Source of the DNA: JANQJA01 sp965267485
GTDB taxonomy: Bacteria > Pseudomonadota > Gammaproteobacteria > Pseudomonadales > Azotimanducaceae
Reading direction: 5' to 3'
Length of the DNA: 64,000 nucleotides
Assembly (NCBI GenBank): GCA_965267485.1
Contig: OZ254080.1
Coordinates: 2,666,001-2,730,000 of the forward strand
Position 1 is the first letter of the stretch, and the number at the start of each line of letters is the position of its first letter. Below, one piece after another: positions 9,516-16,682 of this stretch. Below the pieces are notes generated by a model. That model did no database searches. It was not told the DNA's origin and was given only the letters and a program-made list of their open reading frames with translations. Both the position numbers and the translations under genes were made by a program.

Positions 9516-11263
9516 TCGCTGATATCGACGTCGTCAATCTGATCCGGCTGCAGGAACCTGTCGGCGTACTGCCGGTAGACGCCTGATTCCAGGAACAGCC
9601 TGAACAGTTCCGGGTCGAGGTGCTGGTCCTTGACCATGAACCCCATGATCCGGATCGATTCAGACAGGGTCTTGGGCGGCTTGTACGGACGGTCGGCCGC
9701 CGTCAGTGCCTCGAAGACATCGGCGATGGCCATGATGCGGGCAGGAATCGACATCTCGTCGCCCTTCAGCTTCTTCGGATAGCCGGTGCCGTCCATCTTC
9801 TCGTGATGACCACCGGCAATCTCCGGCACACGCGCGAGATGAGGCGGAAACGGCAGATTCTCGAGCATCACGATCGTCTGCACGATGTGATCGTTGATCT
9901 TGAATCGCTCTTCGTCGGTCAGCGTGCCGCGCGCGATTGACAGGTTGTAGACTTCCCCGAGGTTGTACTTGTGCTCGGGCACATCGACGCGGAACCCGTA
10001 GGGGTTGTTCGGGTCAGCCGAGTGCACCACCGCGTCGTGCTCGATGATGTGATCGATCCGGTCCTGCAGGAGATTTTCGACGCACGGCAATGGTTTCGCC
10101 ACCGCGCGCTCCTTGCGCTTCAGCTCCTCGTGGGCGATGCCAAGGCGGTCGTCCAGCGTGCGCGTCCAGGTTCGCTCGGCAATCTGCTTCAGCCGTTCAA
10201 TCCGCTCTTCGGCCATGAATTCGCCACCGAGATTGCACTCGGCAACGAACGCAAAGTCATCGTCGATGGCGGCGAGTTCGATATCGAGCTGGGCCTTCAG
10301 TTCGGCCTCGTCACCCTCACCGGCAATGACCTTCTGCTGGAAATCGATGACGGCCTCACGCTTGACGACCTCGAAGCGGGTCCTGATCTCGTGAATGCGG
10401 TCTGTAATGGTTTCCAGTTTCGTCGCCTTGTCGACCACATATTCGGGCGTCGTGACCTTGCCGCAGTCGTGAAGCCACGCACCGATGTGCAGTTCATACC
10501 ACTCTTCTTCGTTCAGATTGAAATCGCGGAACGGTGCCGCATCGGAATCGCAGGCTGCTTCGGTCAGCATCTCGGTGAGCAATGGCACCCGCTGACAGTG
10601 ACCGCCGGTATAGGGGGATTTCGCGTCCACCGCACTCGCCATGAGTTCGATGAACGAATCCAGCAGGTGTCGCTGGGCGTCCAGCAGCGTCTGGTTCTCG
10701 AACGCGACCGCGGCCTGACTCGACAACGCCTCGATCAGCGACGTGATGTCATCCGGGAACGCAGCAATCTCATTCGTCTCGGGATCGATGCTGTTGATGA
10801 GTTGCAGCACGCCGATCACATGGTTCTGGTGATTCTTCAGGGGAACGGCAAGAAACGACTTCGATCGATAGCCCGTCCCCTCATCGAATTTCTTGGTGCC
10901 GGAAAAATCGAACTCGGTGGAATCGTAGGCGTCGGCGATATTGATCGTTTCACCCGTATTCGCAACATGGGTATTGATGTTGTTCATGTTCGGTTCGCCA
11001 TCGTCACCGAACATCTTCACGGGAGGCATCGTAATCGGCTGGCCGGTGGTGCCACCCTGGGCGATGCCGAGCGAATCATTGCGTACGATCTTGAACTCGA
11101 GTTCGTCGTCCTTCGACCGAATGTACAGGGTGCCGCCGTCGGCGCGCGTCAGATCCTTCGCCTCGAGGAGGATCTTCTCCATCAATCGATCGGTATCCTT
11201 TTCTGCCGACAGCGCGATGCCGATGTCGATCAGCCTTTTGAAGGAGACCTGATCCATGGCCAT
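9482..11263 (-). CDS. GAF domain / HD-GYP cyclic-di-GMP phosphodiesterase
   Basis: The 593-residue cytosolic signalling protein has an N-terminal GAF sensor (about 14-195) and a C-terminal HD-GYP domain (about 205-580). The HD pair is in LHDCGK (265-266) and the diagnostic HHEKMDGTGYP starts at 486. HD-GYP enzymes hydrolyse c-di-GMP. The gap between HD and HHE is about 220 residues, some 150 longer than usual, from a charged helical insertion. The start ATG at 11263 has GGAG 7 bases upstream and a good promoter before it. The GAF domain is strikingly similar to that of the diguanylate cyclase at 24605-25798, so the two may read the same signal and act in opposite directions. Confidence 0.93.
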   Translation of the reverse strand: MAMDQVSFKRLIDIGIALSAEKDTDRLMEKILLEAKDLTRADGGTLYIRSKDDELEFKIVRNDSLGIAQGGTTGQPITMPPVKMFGDDGEPNMNNINTHVANTGETINIADAYDSTEFDFSGTKKFDEGTGYRSKSFLAVPLKNHQNHVIGVLQLINSIDPETNEIAAFPDDITSLIEALSSQAAVAFENQTLLDAQRHLLDSFIELMASAVDAKSPYTGGHCQRVPLLTEMLTEAACDSDAAPFRDFNLNEEEWYELHIGAWLHDCGKVTTPEYVVDKATKLETITDRIHEIRTRFEVVKREAVIDFQQKVIAGEGDEAELKAQLDIELAAIDDDFAFVAECNLGGEFMAEERIERLKQIAERTWTRTLDDRLGIAHEELKRKERAVAKPLPCVENLLQDRIDHIIEHDAVVHSADPNNPYGFRVDVPEHKYNLGEVYNLSIARGTLTDEERFKINDHIVQTIVMLENLPFPPHLARVPEIAGGHHEKMDGTGYPKKLKGDEMSIPARIMAIADVFEALTAADRPYKPPKTLSESIRIMGFMVKDQHLDPELFRLFLESGVYRQYADRFLQPDQIDDVDISDYLPASSSAAT

Positions 11264-11290
11264 GAAGTCACTCCGAAGTTACGCAGCCCC

Positions 11291-11319
11291 CTTATAAAAC
11301 GGAACAGCTACTGCTTCAA
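11291..11319 (-). promoter_or_regulatory. Sigma-70-type promoter of the GAF/HD-GYP gene
   Basis: Read on the minus strand: TTGAAG (11319-11314), 17-bp spacer, TATAAG (11296-11291). Transcription would begin near 11284, giving a leader of about 20 bases before the ATG at 11263, with a GGAG ribosome site in it. Confidence 0.6.
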
Positions 11320-11349
11320 GGGTGGCCGGACCGGTGTTACTCTGCGCCG

Positions 11350-12258
11350 ATGAGTACCAAGATCCCGTTCGTTTACAAGTTCGACTACAAGTACCGCGAG
11401 ACCCAGAAGATCTCGCCTCTCGTGCGGCGCGTGCTGGCTGAAAATCCCAGCGCCTTCACCTTCCGGGGAACCGGCACGTACATCATCGGTCACGGCGACA
11501 GCGTTGCCGTCATCGATCCGGGTCCGCTGCAGGATGACCACATCGAAGCGCTCAAGGCCGCCACCGAAGGTGAGAACGTTACGCATATCCTGATCACCCA
11601 TACCCACATGGACCACTCGCCCGCCGCCGCTCCGCTCAAGGCGCACTGGGGAGCGAAGACCTGCGGCTACGGACCCCACGGCGCTGGCAAACGTGAACAG
11701 GGCGTACAGGTCGAGGAAGGCGGCGACATGGATTTTGTACCGGACATCAAGGTGGGTCACGGCGACGTCATCGAAGGTGACGGCTGGACCATCGAGTGTG
11801 TCTACACACCGGGCCACACGTCCAATCATCTGTGCTTCGCGCTCAAGGAAGAGAAAGCACTGTTCACCGGCGATCACATCATGGGCTGGTCAACCAGTAT
11901 CATCTCACCGCCGGACGGCGACATGACCGCGTATATGGAAAGCCTGGAACTGCTGCTGGAACGCGACGATGAGATCTACTGGCCCACGCACGGCACATGC
12001 ATTGACGACCCGAAGCCCTTCGTCCAGTCGTTCATCGACCACCGTCTCGAACGCGAACGACAGATTCTGGACTGTCTCTCCCAGGGCTACGACAAGATCA
12101 TGGAGATGGTGCCGGTAATGTACACCGAGACCGACGAGAAGATGTATGGCGCTGCCGGTCGCAGCGTGCTGTCAGCAATGGTGCGACTCATCGACACCGG
12201 GCAGGTGCATTGCGATGACGACACACCGGCGCTGGGGTCTACCTACTCGCTCCCCTGA
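11350..12258 (+). CDS. Metallo-beta-lactamase-fold hydrolase (LACTB2-like)
   Basis: The 302-residue protein has the metallo-beta-lactamase metal site HTHMDH at 84-89, a second histidine in PGHTSNH near 155 and the aspartate in TGDHIMG near 176, followed by a C-terminal winged-helix-like segment that is seen in LACTB2-type hydrolases and ribonucleases. There is no signal peptide, so it is cytosolic and not an antibiotic-resistance beta-lactamase of the secreted kind. Substrate unknown: thioesters, nucleic acids or hydroxyacyl compounds are possible. It starts 86 bp from the divergent HD-GYP gene and overlaps a convergent gene at its 3' end by 16 bp. Confidence 0.85.
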   Translation: MSTKIPFVYKFDYKYRETQKISPLVRRVLAENPSAFTFRGTGTYIIGHGDSVAVIDPGPLQDDHIEALKAATEGENVTHILITHTHMDHSPAAAPLKAHWGAKTCGYGPHGAGKREQGVQVEEGGDMDFVPDIKVGHGDVIEGDGWTIECVYTPGHTSNHLCFALKEEKALFTGDHIMGWSTSIISPPDGDMTAYMESLELLLERDDEIYWPTHGTCIDDPKPFVQSFIDHRLERERQILDCLSQGYDKIMEMVPVMYTETDEKMYGAAGRSVLSAMVRLIDTGQVHCDDDTPALGSTYSLP

Positions 12259-12623
12259 ATTCGCACCCTGCTGAATCCGTCAGTGATCGTGCTGATACTC
12301 TGGGCCGTCAGCTCACCGACGTCGAGGCGACTGTTGCCGTCGAGGTAGATTGCGATGTGATCGGCAACGATTCCGGAGAGTGACACTCGCTCGCGACCCA
12401 TCAGCTTGATATCACAGCGGTTGCCCGCGGGCGCGCGGGCGCCCCCGGTGGCTTCGATGATGAGCCGGCCGTCACGTCGCACGACCTTTGCACCGTTCAG
12501 TACCACCCGCTCACCGTCGATCATGAGTTCCACTTCCATGGTTTCGATCGCCGGCCCCGCCAGCGCGGGCACCGCGTTGGCGATGAGGACGATAAACGCG
12601 GCAAGGGTGGGTGCGTACTTCAT
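12243..12623 (-). CDS. Small secreted protein with beta-helix-like repeats
   Basis: The 126-residue product begins with a clear signal peptide (cleavage after PALA). The mature part is rich in short beta strands with regularly spaced D/S/G (for example SLSGIVADHIAIYLDGNSRLDVGEL), reminiscent of the putative auto-transporter adhesin head GIN domain (DUF2807), but too short for a firm call. It is presumably periplasmic or surface-exposed. No partner gene is evident; it is transcribed leftward and overlaps the convergent hydrolase gene by 16 bp. I do not recognise a specific function. Confidence 0.6.
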   Translation of the reverse strand: MKYAPTLAAFIVLIANAVPALAGPAIETMEVELMIDGERVVLNGAKVVRRDGRLIIEATGGARAPAGNRCDIKLMGRERVSLSGIVADHIAIYLDGNSRLDVGELTAQSISTITDGFSRVRIQGSE

Positions 12624-12816
12624 GGGGTCAGGTTAAGCAGCTACCGTGCCAAACCTTCAAACCCCTGATTTCAAAGACTTTTCTCACGGAGCACTGATTT
12701 TCGCCGCTCGGCCGTTGGTGAATTACGCCAATTTGTGAACCGATCCACGGAATCGAAGCCGGGTAACCGATACATTTCGCCACAAGTCGTTAACACAACA
12801 TTTACCCGAGGCGGTC

Positions 12817-13137
12817 ATGAACCTGGCAATCCTGACACGTTCGATGATGGTCTTTGTGCTGCTCCTCGTCACGCTGGCCATGAACATCGACGACAACCTG
12901 CTCGCACGCGTCGGCTTCGCCGGCAACTACGCGTTGATCCTGCTGCTGTCGCTGCTGTTTACGGTGATTCTGACGGGACGCAGCGTCTACATCGTGGCGG
13001 CCATCGTGCTGCTGTCGATGGTGGCGAACATGCCGGCAGACTTCACGCTCAATTTTGGCGTCGATCGTGACTATTATGCGGGCGTCATGCTGGCGCTGCT
13101 CATGCAGCCATTCATGGCCCGTATCATGAGCGTTTAG
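12817..13137 (+). CDS. Small hydrophobic inner-membrane protein, unknown function
   Basis: This 106-residue protein consists almost wholly of three or four predicted transmembrane helices (about 7-22, 36-52, 55-68 and 83-100), with charged residues only in short loops (NIDDN; GVDRDYY). A GAGG ribosome site precedes the ATG. The 193-bp region upstream holds no other gene. It is convergent with the PII-like gene, overlapping by 4 bp. No family is recognised; the length and layout would suit a membrane accessory subunit. Confidence 0.65.
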   Translation: MNLAILTRSMMVFVLLLVTLAMNIDDNLLARVGFAGNYALILLLSLLFTVILTGRSVYIVAAIVLLSMVANMPADFTLNFGVDRDYYAGVMLALLMQPFMARIMSV

Positions 13138-13481
13138 GTATTTTCGATCTGCGCTTCGATCTCTGGCATCGCCATTGACATGCCGACGCGCAGGCGGGTC
13201 ATGAAAATGATGCCGCCATGGGGTTCGTTCATCTGGCCGGCGAAATACAGCTTCTCGAAGATCTCGTTGGCCCGGTCAGCGCTGACACAGACCTCGAGCA
13301 CTTCCTTCTCGGGCTGCCCGCCGGCCGCACCGAGCACCGAAAAACGACCCACGCCGCGGCCACCGTGGAACATGCCGCCGTGGATATCCTCTTCCACGGA
13401 CAGTGCTTCCTGCACCAGCCTGGCCCTGCCCTTCGGGACGATGCAGGTAATCAACCGGGCATCCTGAATCAGCCCGTTCAT
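13134..13481 (-). CDS. PII-like signalling protein, second copy of the DUF1538 operon
   Basis: The 115-residue protein shows the short ferredoxin-like PII pattern: an opening strand (ARLITCIVPKGRARLVQEAL), a glycine-rich loop in place of the T-loop (GGMFHGGRGVGRFSV), and a later strand pair around IFEKLYFAGQM. Canonical GlnB/GlnK residues, including the uridylylated tyrosine context, are not present, so this is a PII-like rather than a true nitrogen-regulatory PII. Its ATG overlaps the stop of the other PII-like gene (ATGA). Encoded after a DUF1538 permease, it probably gates that transporter in response to a nucleotide or other ligand; this is inference from context. Confidence 0.75.
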   Translation of the reverse strand: MNGLIQDARLITCIVPKGRARLVQEALSVEEDIHGGMFHGGRGVGRFSVLGAAGGQPEKEVLEVCVSADRANEIFEKLYFAGQMNEPHGGIIFMTRLRVGMSMAMPEIEAQIENT

Positions 13482-13855
13482 GTACCGGATCGCTCCGCCT
13501 TGGCATGAATGCTCTCGATGACTTCCGGCGGAATGTACGTCGCCGCCTGCTCGAGTTCGGTAATGTAGATGATGCCGTTGCCCGGCACGTCGAGTTCCGC
13601 GGCAAAGTACATGCGCTCGAAGATCCGCTCGACCTGGTCGTCAGCGACGAGCGTGGTGATGATCTCTTTCTCGACGTCGATCGCGAGTCCAAGTATGCCG
13701 AGCCGCTCGCGCACACCGCAGCCGTAGCCGTACCACATGGTCGCGCCCTGGGCGCCGGCATCCTGCGCCGCCTGAACCACGGCGTCCGCCTTGCCGCGCT
13801 GGACGATGCAGGTAATGAGTGAAACGTCTGTCAGAATCGTGAGTTCTCGGCTCAT
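13478..13855 (-). CDS. PII-like signalling protein, first copy of the DUF1538 operon
   Basis: The 125-residue protein has the PII-type core: strand VSLITCIVQRGKADAVVQAA, a glycine/tyrosine loop (WYGYGCGVRERLG) where the T-loop should be, and the strand-helix IITTLVADDQVERIFERMYF. It differs clearly from its downstream neighbour, so the two are likely to form different homotrimers or a hetero-oligomer. Translation is coupled on both sides: its ATG overlaps the permease stop (ATGA) and its stop overlaps the next ATG. It has no adenylate- or uridylate-modification signature that I can identify. Confidence 0.75.
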   Translation of the reverse strand: MSRELTILTDVSLITCIVQRGKADAVVQAAQDAGAQGATMWYGYGCGVRERLGILGLAIDVEKEIITTLVADDQVERIFERMYFAAELDVPGNGIIYITELEQAATYIPPEVIESIHAKAERSGT

Positions 13856-15654
13856 AGTGAAGGCTTCCCGACTGTCATCATTTCCTTCTCGCTTCTCCGG
13901 TGTCGCTGCGCTACGCGATAGCGTATCCAGAGCCCGGTACTCAGCACCGCAATGATCGGGCCGATCGATGCCATCGACAGGATACCGAACCCTTCGATCG
14001 CACCCAGCGCGTTGCCGAAACCGAGTCCCATCGCCAGCACGAGCGGCACGGTGACAGGCCCGGTCGTCACACCGGCGCTGTCCCAGGCGATATTCACGAA
14101 CTCCTCGTTGGAGAGAACGGTCAGGACAATCGCGACCAGATAGCCTGGAATCAGGAGCGCGGCGATGGGCAGATCAAAGATGATCTTGACCACGCCGAGT
14201 GCGATCCCGCAGCCGACACCGAGCGAGACCGCATACATCAGCATCGACTTGCGGAACGATCCGTTGGTGAGATTCTCGACGGTCATGCCGAGGGCATTGA
14301 GCGCGGGTTCCGCAAGCGTCGCGCCGAAGCCCAGCAGCCACGCAAAACCGATTGCGATCCCGATACCCAGCGACAGGAAGTACAGCGGCGAGCCCGTCAC
14401 CGCCTCGATGCTCGTGAACGCGCCCGGCACAAGACCGCCGCTTTGCCCGCCCAGTTTTGACAGGCCATAGCTGAGTCCGAGATTGAAGACGATCATGCCG
14501 AAGACGCACAGAACAATGCCAAAACCGATGATCCTCGGGTTCGGCAGGCGCTCACGAAGCAGAAACACCATCACCAGCAACAGGAAAACAACAAGCGGTA
14601 CGATTGCGCGAATACCACCGATGATTTCGACGCCCGGGCTCGACTCATACCACGGCAGCACGACATCCCCCGCCGACCCGGCCAGGCCTGCGGCTGCGAT
14701 GATCGCCTCAGGCGTCGTTTGCGTTGACACGAAGATCGTCAGCAGCATGACGGCGACGATCGGAAAGAGTGATGCGAGGGTGACAATCCCGAAGCCCGAG
14801 AGTGAGTCACTGCCCCTGCCCGCGGCATGCGCGATACCGATACCGAGCGACAACACCAGCGGCACCGTCACCGGGCCGGTCGTGACAGCACCGCAGTCGT
14901 AGGCAAGACCGAGTGTCTTCGACAACTCGGCATCCATCGCCATGTAGAGCGTCATCCCGAGTACGGGCACGAGCGTGATGTAGATGAGCGGTTTAAGACT
15001 CCAGCCGTAGATGAACCGGATGGTCCCCAGGACTGCGGCAAGTCCGACGCCGATACCGACGCTAAGTACCAGGACACCGGTCCATTCTGTCAGCAGCGAG
15101 TAGAGATAGGGGGCGCGCTCCACGCTGACCAGCGAGCCTGCGGTTTGCAGCGCGCCGATGGCCGGTTCGGCAAACGTCACGCCAATACCGAGGAGAAACA
15201 CGACGATCAATACGGTAGCGAGTGCCGCCTTCGCCGGCAGCGACGTGCCAAGCGCCTCACCAAAGGGCATCAGCCCGACCTTGAGACCTTCCATAAACAG
15301 CATGAGGCCGAAGATGACGGCCAGCAGGCCCGCCGAGATGATCCACGCATCCTGTACCGTTTCGCGCAGGATGAAGAGCTGGAACATGACGAGATAAAGG
15401 GCAAGCGGCGCGACCGCGCGGAACTGGTCGAAGAATCGGACCGAAAGATAGGGCCGCAGCAGTCGATAGATGTCACCGGCGCCAACGACAAGTGCATCCG
15501 GGCGATAGGGCAACTCTCGCCCGTCGGCGTCGCGCTCGATCTCCGGTGCCAACTCGTTGTAGCTGATGCGGTCCCGGTGAACGTTGAGCTCGCGAGCGAA
15601 GCTGCCGAACGCAATCCGCTCGGCGGCTTGCCCGCGACGACTTTCCTCAGGCAC
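13852..15654 (-). CDS. DUF1538 integral membrane permease
   Basis: The roughly 600-residue protein is very hydrophobic, with about 12-14 predicted membrane helices arranged as two related halves; each half carries similar TGPVTVPLVL motifs (CGAVTTGPVTVPLVLSLGIG and SAGVTTGPVTVPLVLAMGLG), a sign of an internal duplication and of a transporter. A hydrophilic N-terminal part of about 70 residues precedes the first helix. The GTG at 15654 is chosen as start because anything longer would run deep into the GST gene; it overlaps the GST stop by 8 bp. Substrate unknown. Two PII-like genes follow with 4-bp overlaps, so regulation of transport by PII-like proteins is likely. Confidence 0.8.
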   Translation of the reverse strand: MPEESRRGQAAERIAFGSFARELNVHRDRISYNELAPEIERDADGRELPYRPDALVVGAGDIYRLLRPYLSVRFFDQFRAVAPLALYLVMFQLFILRETVQDAWIISAGLLAVIFGLMLFMEGLKVGLMPFGEALGTSLPAKAALATVLIVVFLLGIGVTFAEPAIGALQTAGSLVSVERAPYLYSLLTEWTGVLVLSVGIGVGLAAVLGTIRFIYGWSLKPLIYITLVPVLGMTLYMAMDAELSKTLGLAYDCGAVTTGPVTVPLVLSLGIGIAHAAGRGSDSLSGFGIVTLASLFPIVAVMLLTIFVSTQTTPEAIIAAAGLAGSAGDVVLPWYESSPGVEIIGGIRAIVPLVVFLLLVMVFLLRERLPNPRIIGFGIVLCVFGMIVFNLGLSYGLSKLGGQSGGLVPGAFTSIEAVTGSPLYFLSLGIGIAIGFAWLLGFGATLAEPALNALGMTVENLTNGSFRKSMLMYAVSLGVGCGIALGVVKIIFDLPIAALLIPGYLVAIVLTVLSNEEFVNIAWDSAGVTTGPVTVPLVLAMGLGFGNALGAIEGFGILSMASIGPIIAVLSTGLWIRYRVAQRHRRSEKEMMTVGKPSL

Positions 15655-16258
15655 TGGCGCTTGGGCGCTGCTGCACCCGTTCGAGCCACGCCATGATGTT
15701 CCTGTTGTTCTCGTTGAGCGGCTGGCCGACCTGCGTACCAAACACCAGGAAACAGAACAGGAGGATATCTGCGAGCGTGAATCGGTCACCGCACACAAAC
15801 TGCTTGCCTTCCATCTGCTGATCGAGCCAGGTGAGGCGCGCCTGCGCCATCTGCTTCAGGTCATCTGCTGCATGGGGAATGCACTGCACACGATCCTGGA
15901 ACATCGGCAGCCCCTCAGCAAACCGGAAGCCGTTGGCCAGCGGCTCGAGAATCTGCAGATCGATGCGTCGCGCCCACATGCGGGTCTCGGCGCGCTCCTC
16001 GGGCGTGGTTCCGATCAGCGGAGATGGCCCGTTCTTCTCGTCGAGATACTCGCAGATCGCGGTGATTTCCGAGATGCAGGACCCGTCATCGAGCTCCAGC
16101 GTGGGCGACTGTCCGGACGGGTTACGCTTGAGGTGCGCCTCGTCACGGTTCTCACCCTTCATCAGATCGATCTCGACCTGCTCGAGCTCAATGCCGCGCT
16201 CGGCCATGAACATTCTGACGACGTGGGGGTTCGGACCAATGGATGTGTAGAGCTTCAT
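15647..16258 (-). CDS. Glutathione S-transferase family protein
   Basis: The 203-residue protein has an N-terminal thioredoxin-like GST domain (MKLYTSIGPNPHVVRMFMAE, with S6 as candidate catalytic serine and the NPSGQSPTLEL cis-proline region near 52-62) and an all-helical C-terminal domain with the FTLADILLFC motif. It would conjugate or reduce substrates with glutathione in the cytosol. AGGAAC lies just before the ATG at 16258. It is the first gene of the operon with the DUF1538 permease and the PII-like genes, an unusual partner set. Confidence 0.9.
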   Translation of the reverse strand: MKLYTSIGPNPHVVRMFMAERGIELEQVEIDLMKGENRDEAHLKRNPSGQSPTLELDDGSCISEITAICEYLDEKNGPSPLIGTTPEERAETRMWARRIDLQILEPLANGFRFAEGLPMFQDRVQCIPHAADDLKQMAQARLTWLDQQMEGKQFVCGDRFTLADILLFCFLVFGTQVGQPLNENNRNIMAWLERVQQRPSASA

Positions 16259-16461
16259 GGCTGTTCCTTTCTGGATGTTGAGTCGGATGCAATGCTCCGG
16301 TTTATACAAGCTGAAAGCGCCAGCGTCCACTCGGCAGCGGCGGACGCGGATGCAGGGTTGCCTTTTCAGGAAATCGGAGTAAGCTGCCGCGCTATTCATC
16401 GTTCTTATGAACGACGATCAGCCCGCAACAAGAAGAACCGACAAGAGAAAGAGGTGGCCCG
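16259..16461. other. Intergenic region between divergent GST and ABC-exporter units
   Basis: This is the left part of a 424-bp interval. It should hold the promoters of the leftward GST operon and of the rightward exporter operon, but no convincing -35/-10 pair is visible. No gene, RNA or repeat was recognised. The right part holds a short ORF and a hairpin that are listed separately. Confidence 0.5.
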
Positions 16462-16521
16462 ATGCCAATGCTCAATCTGAACAATTCCGGCAAAACACGA
16501 CTCACTGATCGTGGCCGTTGA
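16462..16521 (+). CDS. Candidate 19-residue leader peptide upstream of the ABC exporter
   Basis: A short frame, MPMLNLNNSGKTRLTDRGR, starts with ATG preceded by a purine-rich GAGGTGG site and ends 26 bp before a GC-rich hairpin (16548-16572). The exporter gene begins 161 bp after the stop codon. The order short peptide, hairpin, heterodimeric multidrug-type ABC genes recalls bmrB-bmrCD of Bacillus subtilis, where ribosome stalling on a leader controls read-through. Here the evidence is only layout; a chance ORF is quite possible. Confidence 0.3.
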   Translation: MPMLNLNNSGKTRLTDRGR

Positions 16522-16547
16522 GCGAGTGCTGATCTAGCTGAATCTTC

Positions 16548-16572
16548 GCCCGCTCATTGCCAACGAGCGGGC
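16548..16572 (+). terminator. Hairpin before the ABC exporter operon (possible attenuator)
   Basis: GCCCGCTC (16548-16555) pairs perfectly with GAGCGGGC (16565-16572) around a 9-base loop and is followed by TCCTTCTC, a pyrimidine-rich but not T-only tail. GAGCG at the stop codon of the upstream short ORF (16520-16524) could pair with the left arm instead, giving a competing structure. Confidence 0.4.
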
Positions 16573-16682
16573 TCCTTCTCGAACGACGACGACCCTGTCG
16601 ACGTTCATCGAAATTCCAAAGGTCCACCCGCTCGTTACCGGACGGCAGCCGCCGTCGACCGAAACAAGCAGGACACTGGACC

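Noticed and set aside
9971..11353. Open frame of 460 codons on the plus strand
   Set aside because: It is antisense to the GAF/HD-GYP gene, which has promoter, ribosome site and catalytic motifs.
15655..15798. N-terminal extension of the DUF1538 gene
   Set aside because: It lies within the GST coding sequence in another frame and is serine/arginine-rich; the start at 15654 overlaps the GST stop in the usual operon manner.
16557..16682. N-terminal extension of the first ABC exporter gene
   Set aside because: The extra 42 codons are arginine-rich with no homology pattern and include the hairpin arm; GTG at 16683 with CAGGAC upstream fits better.
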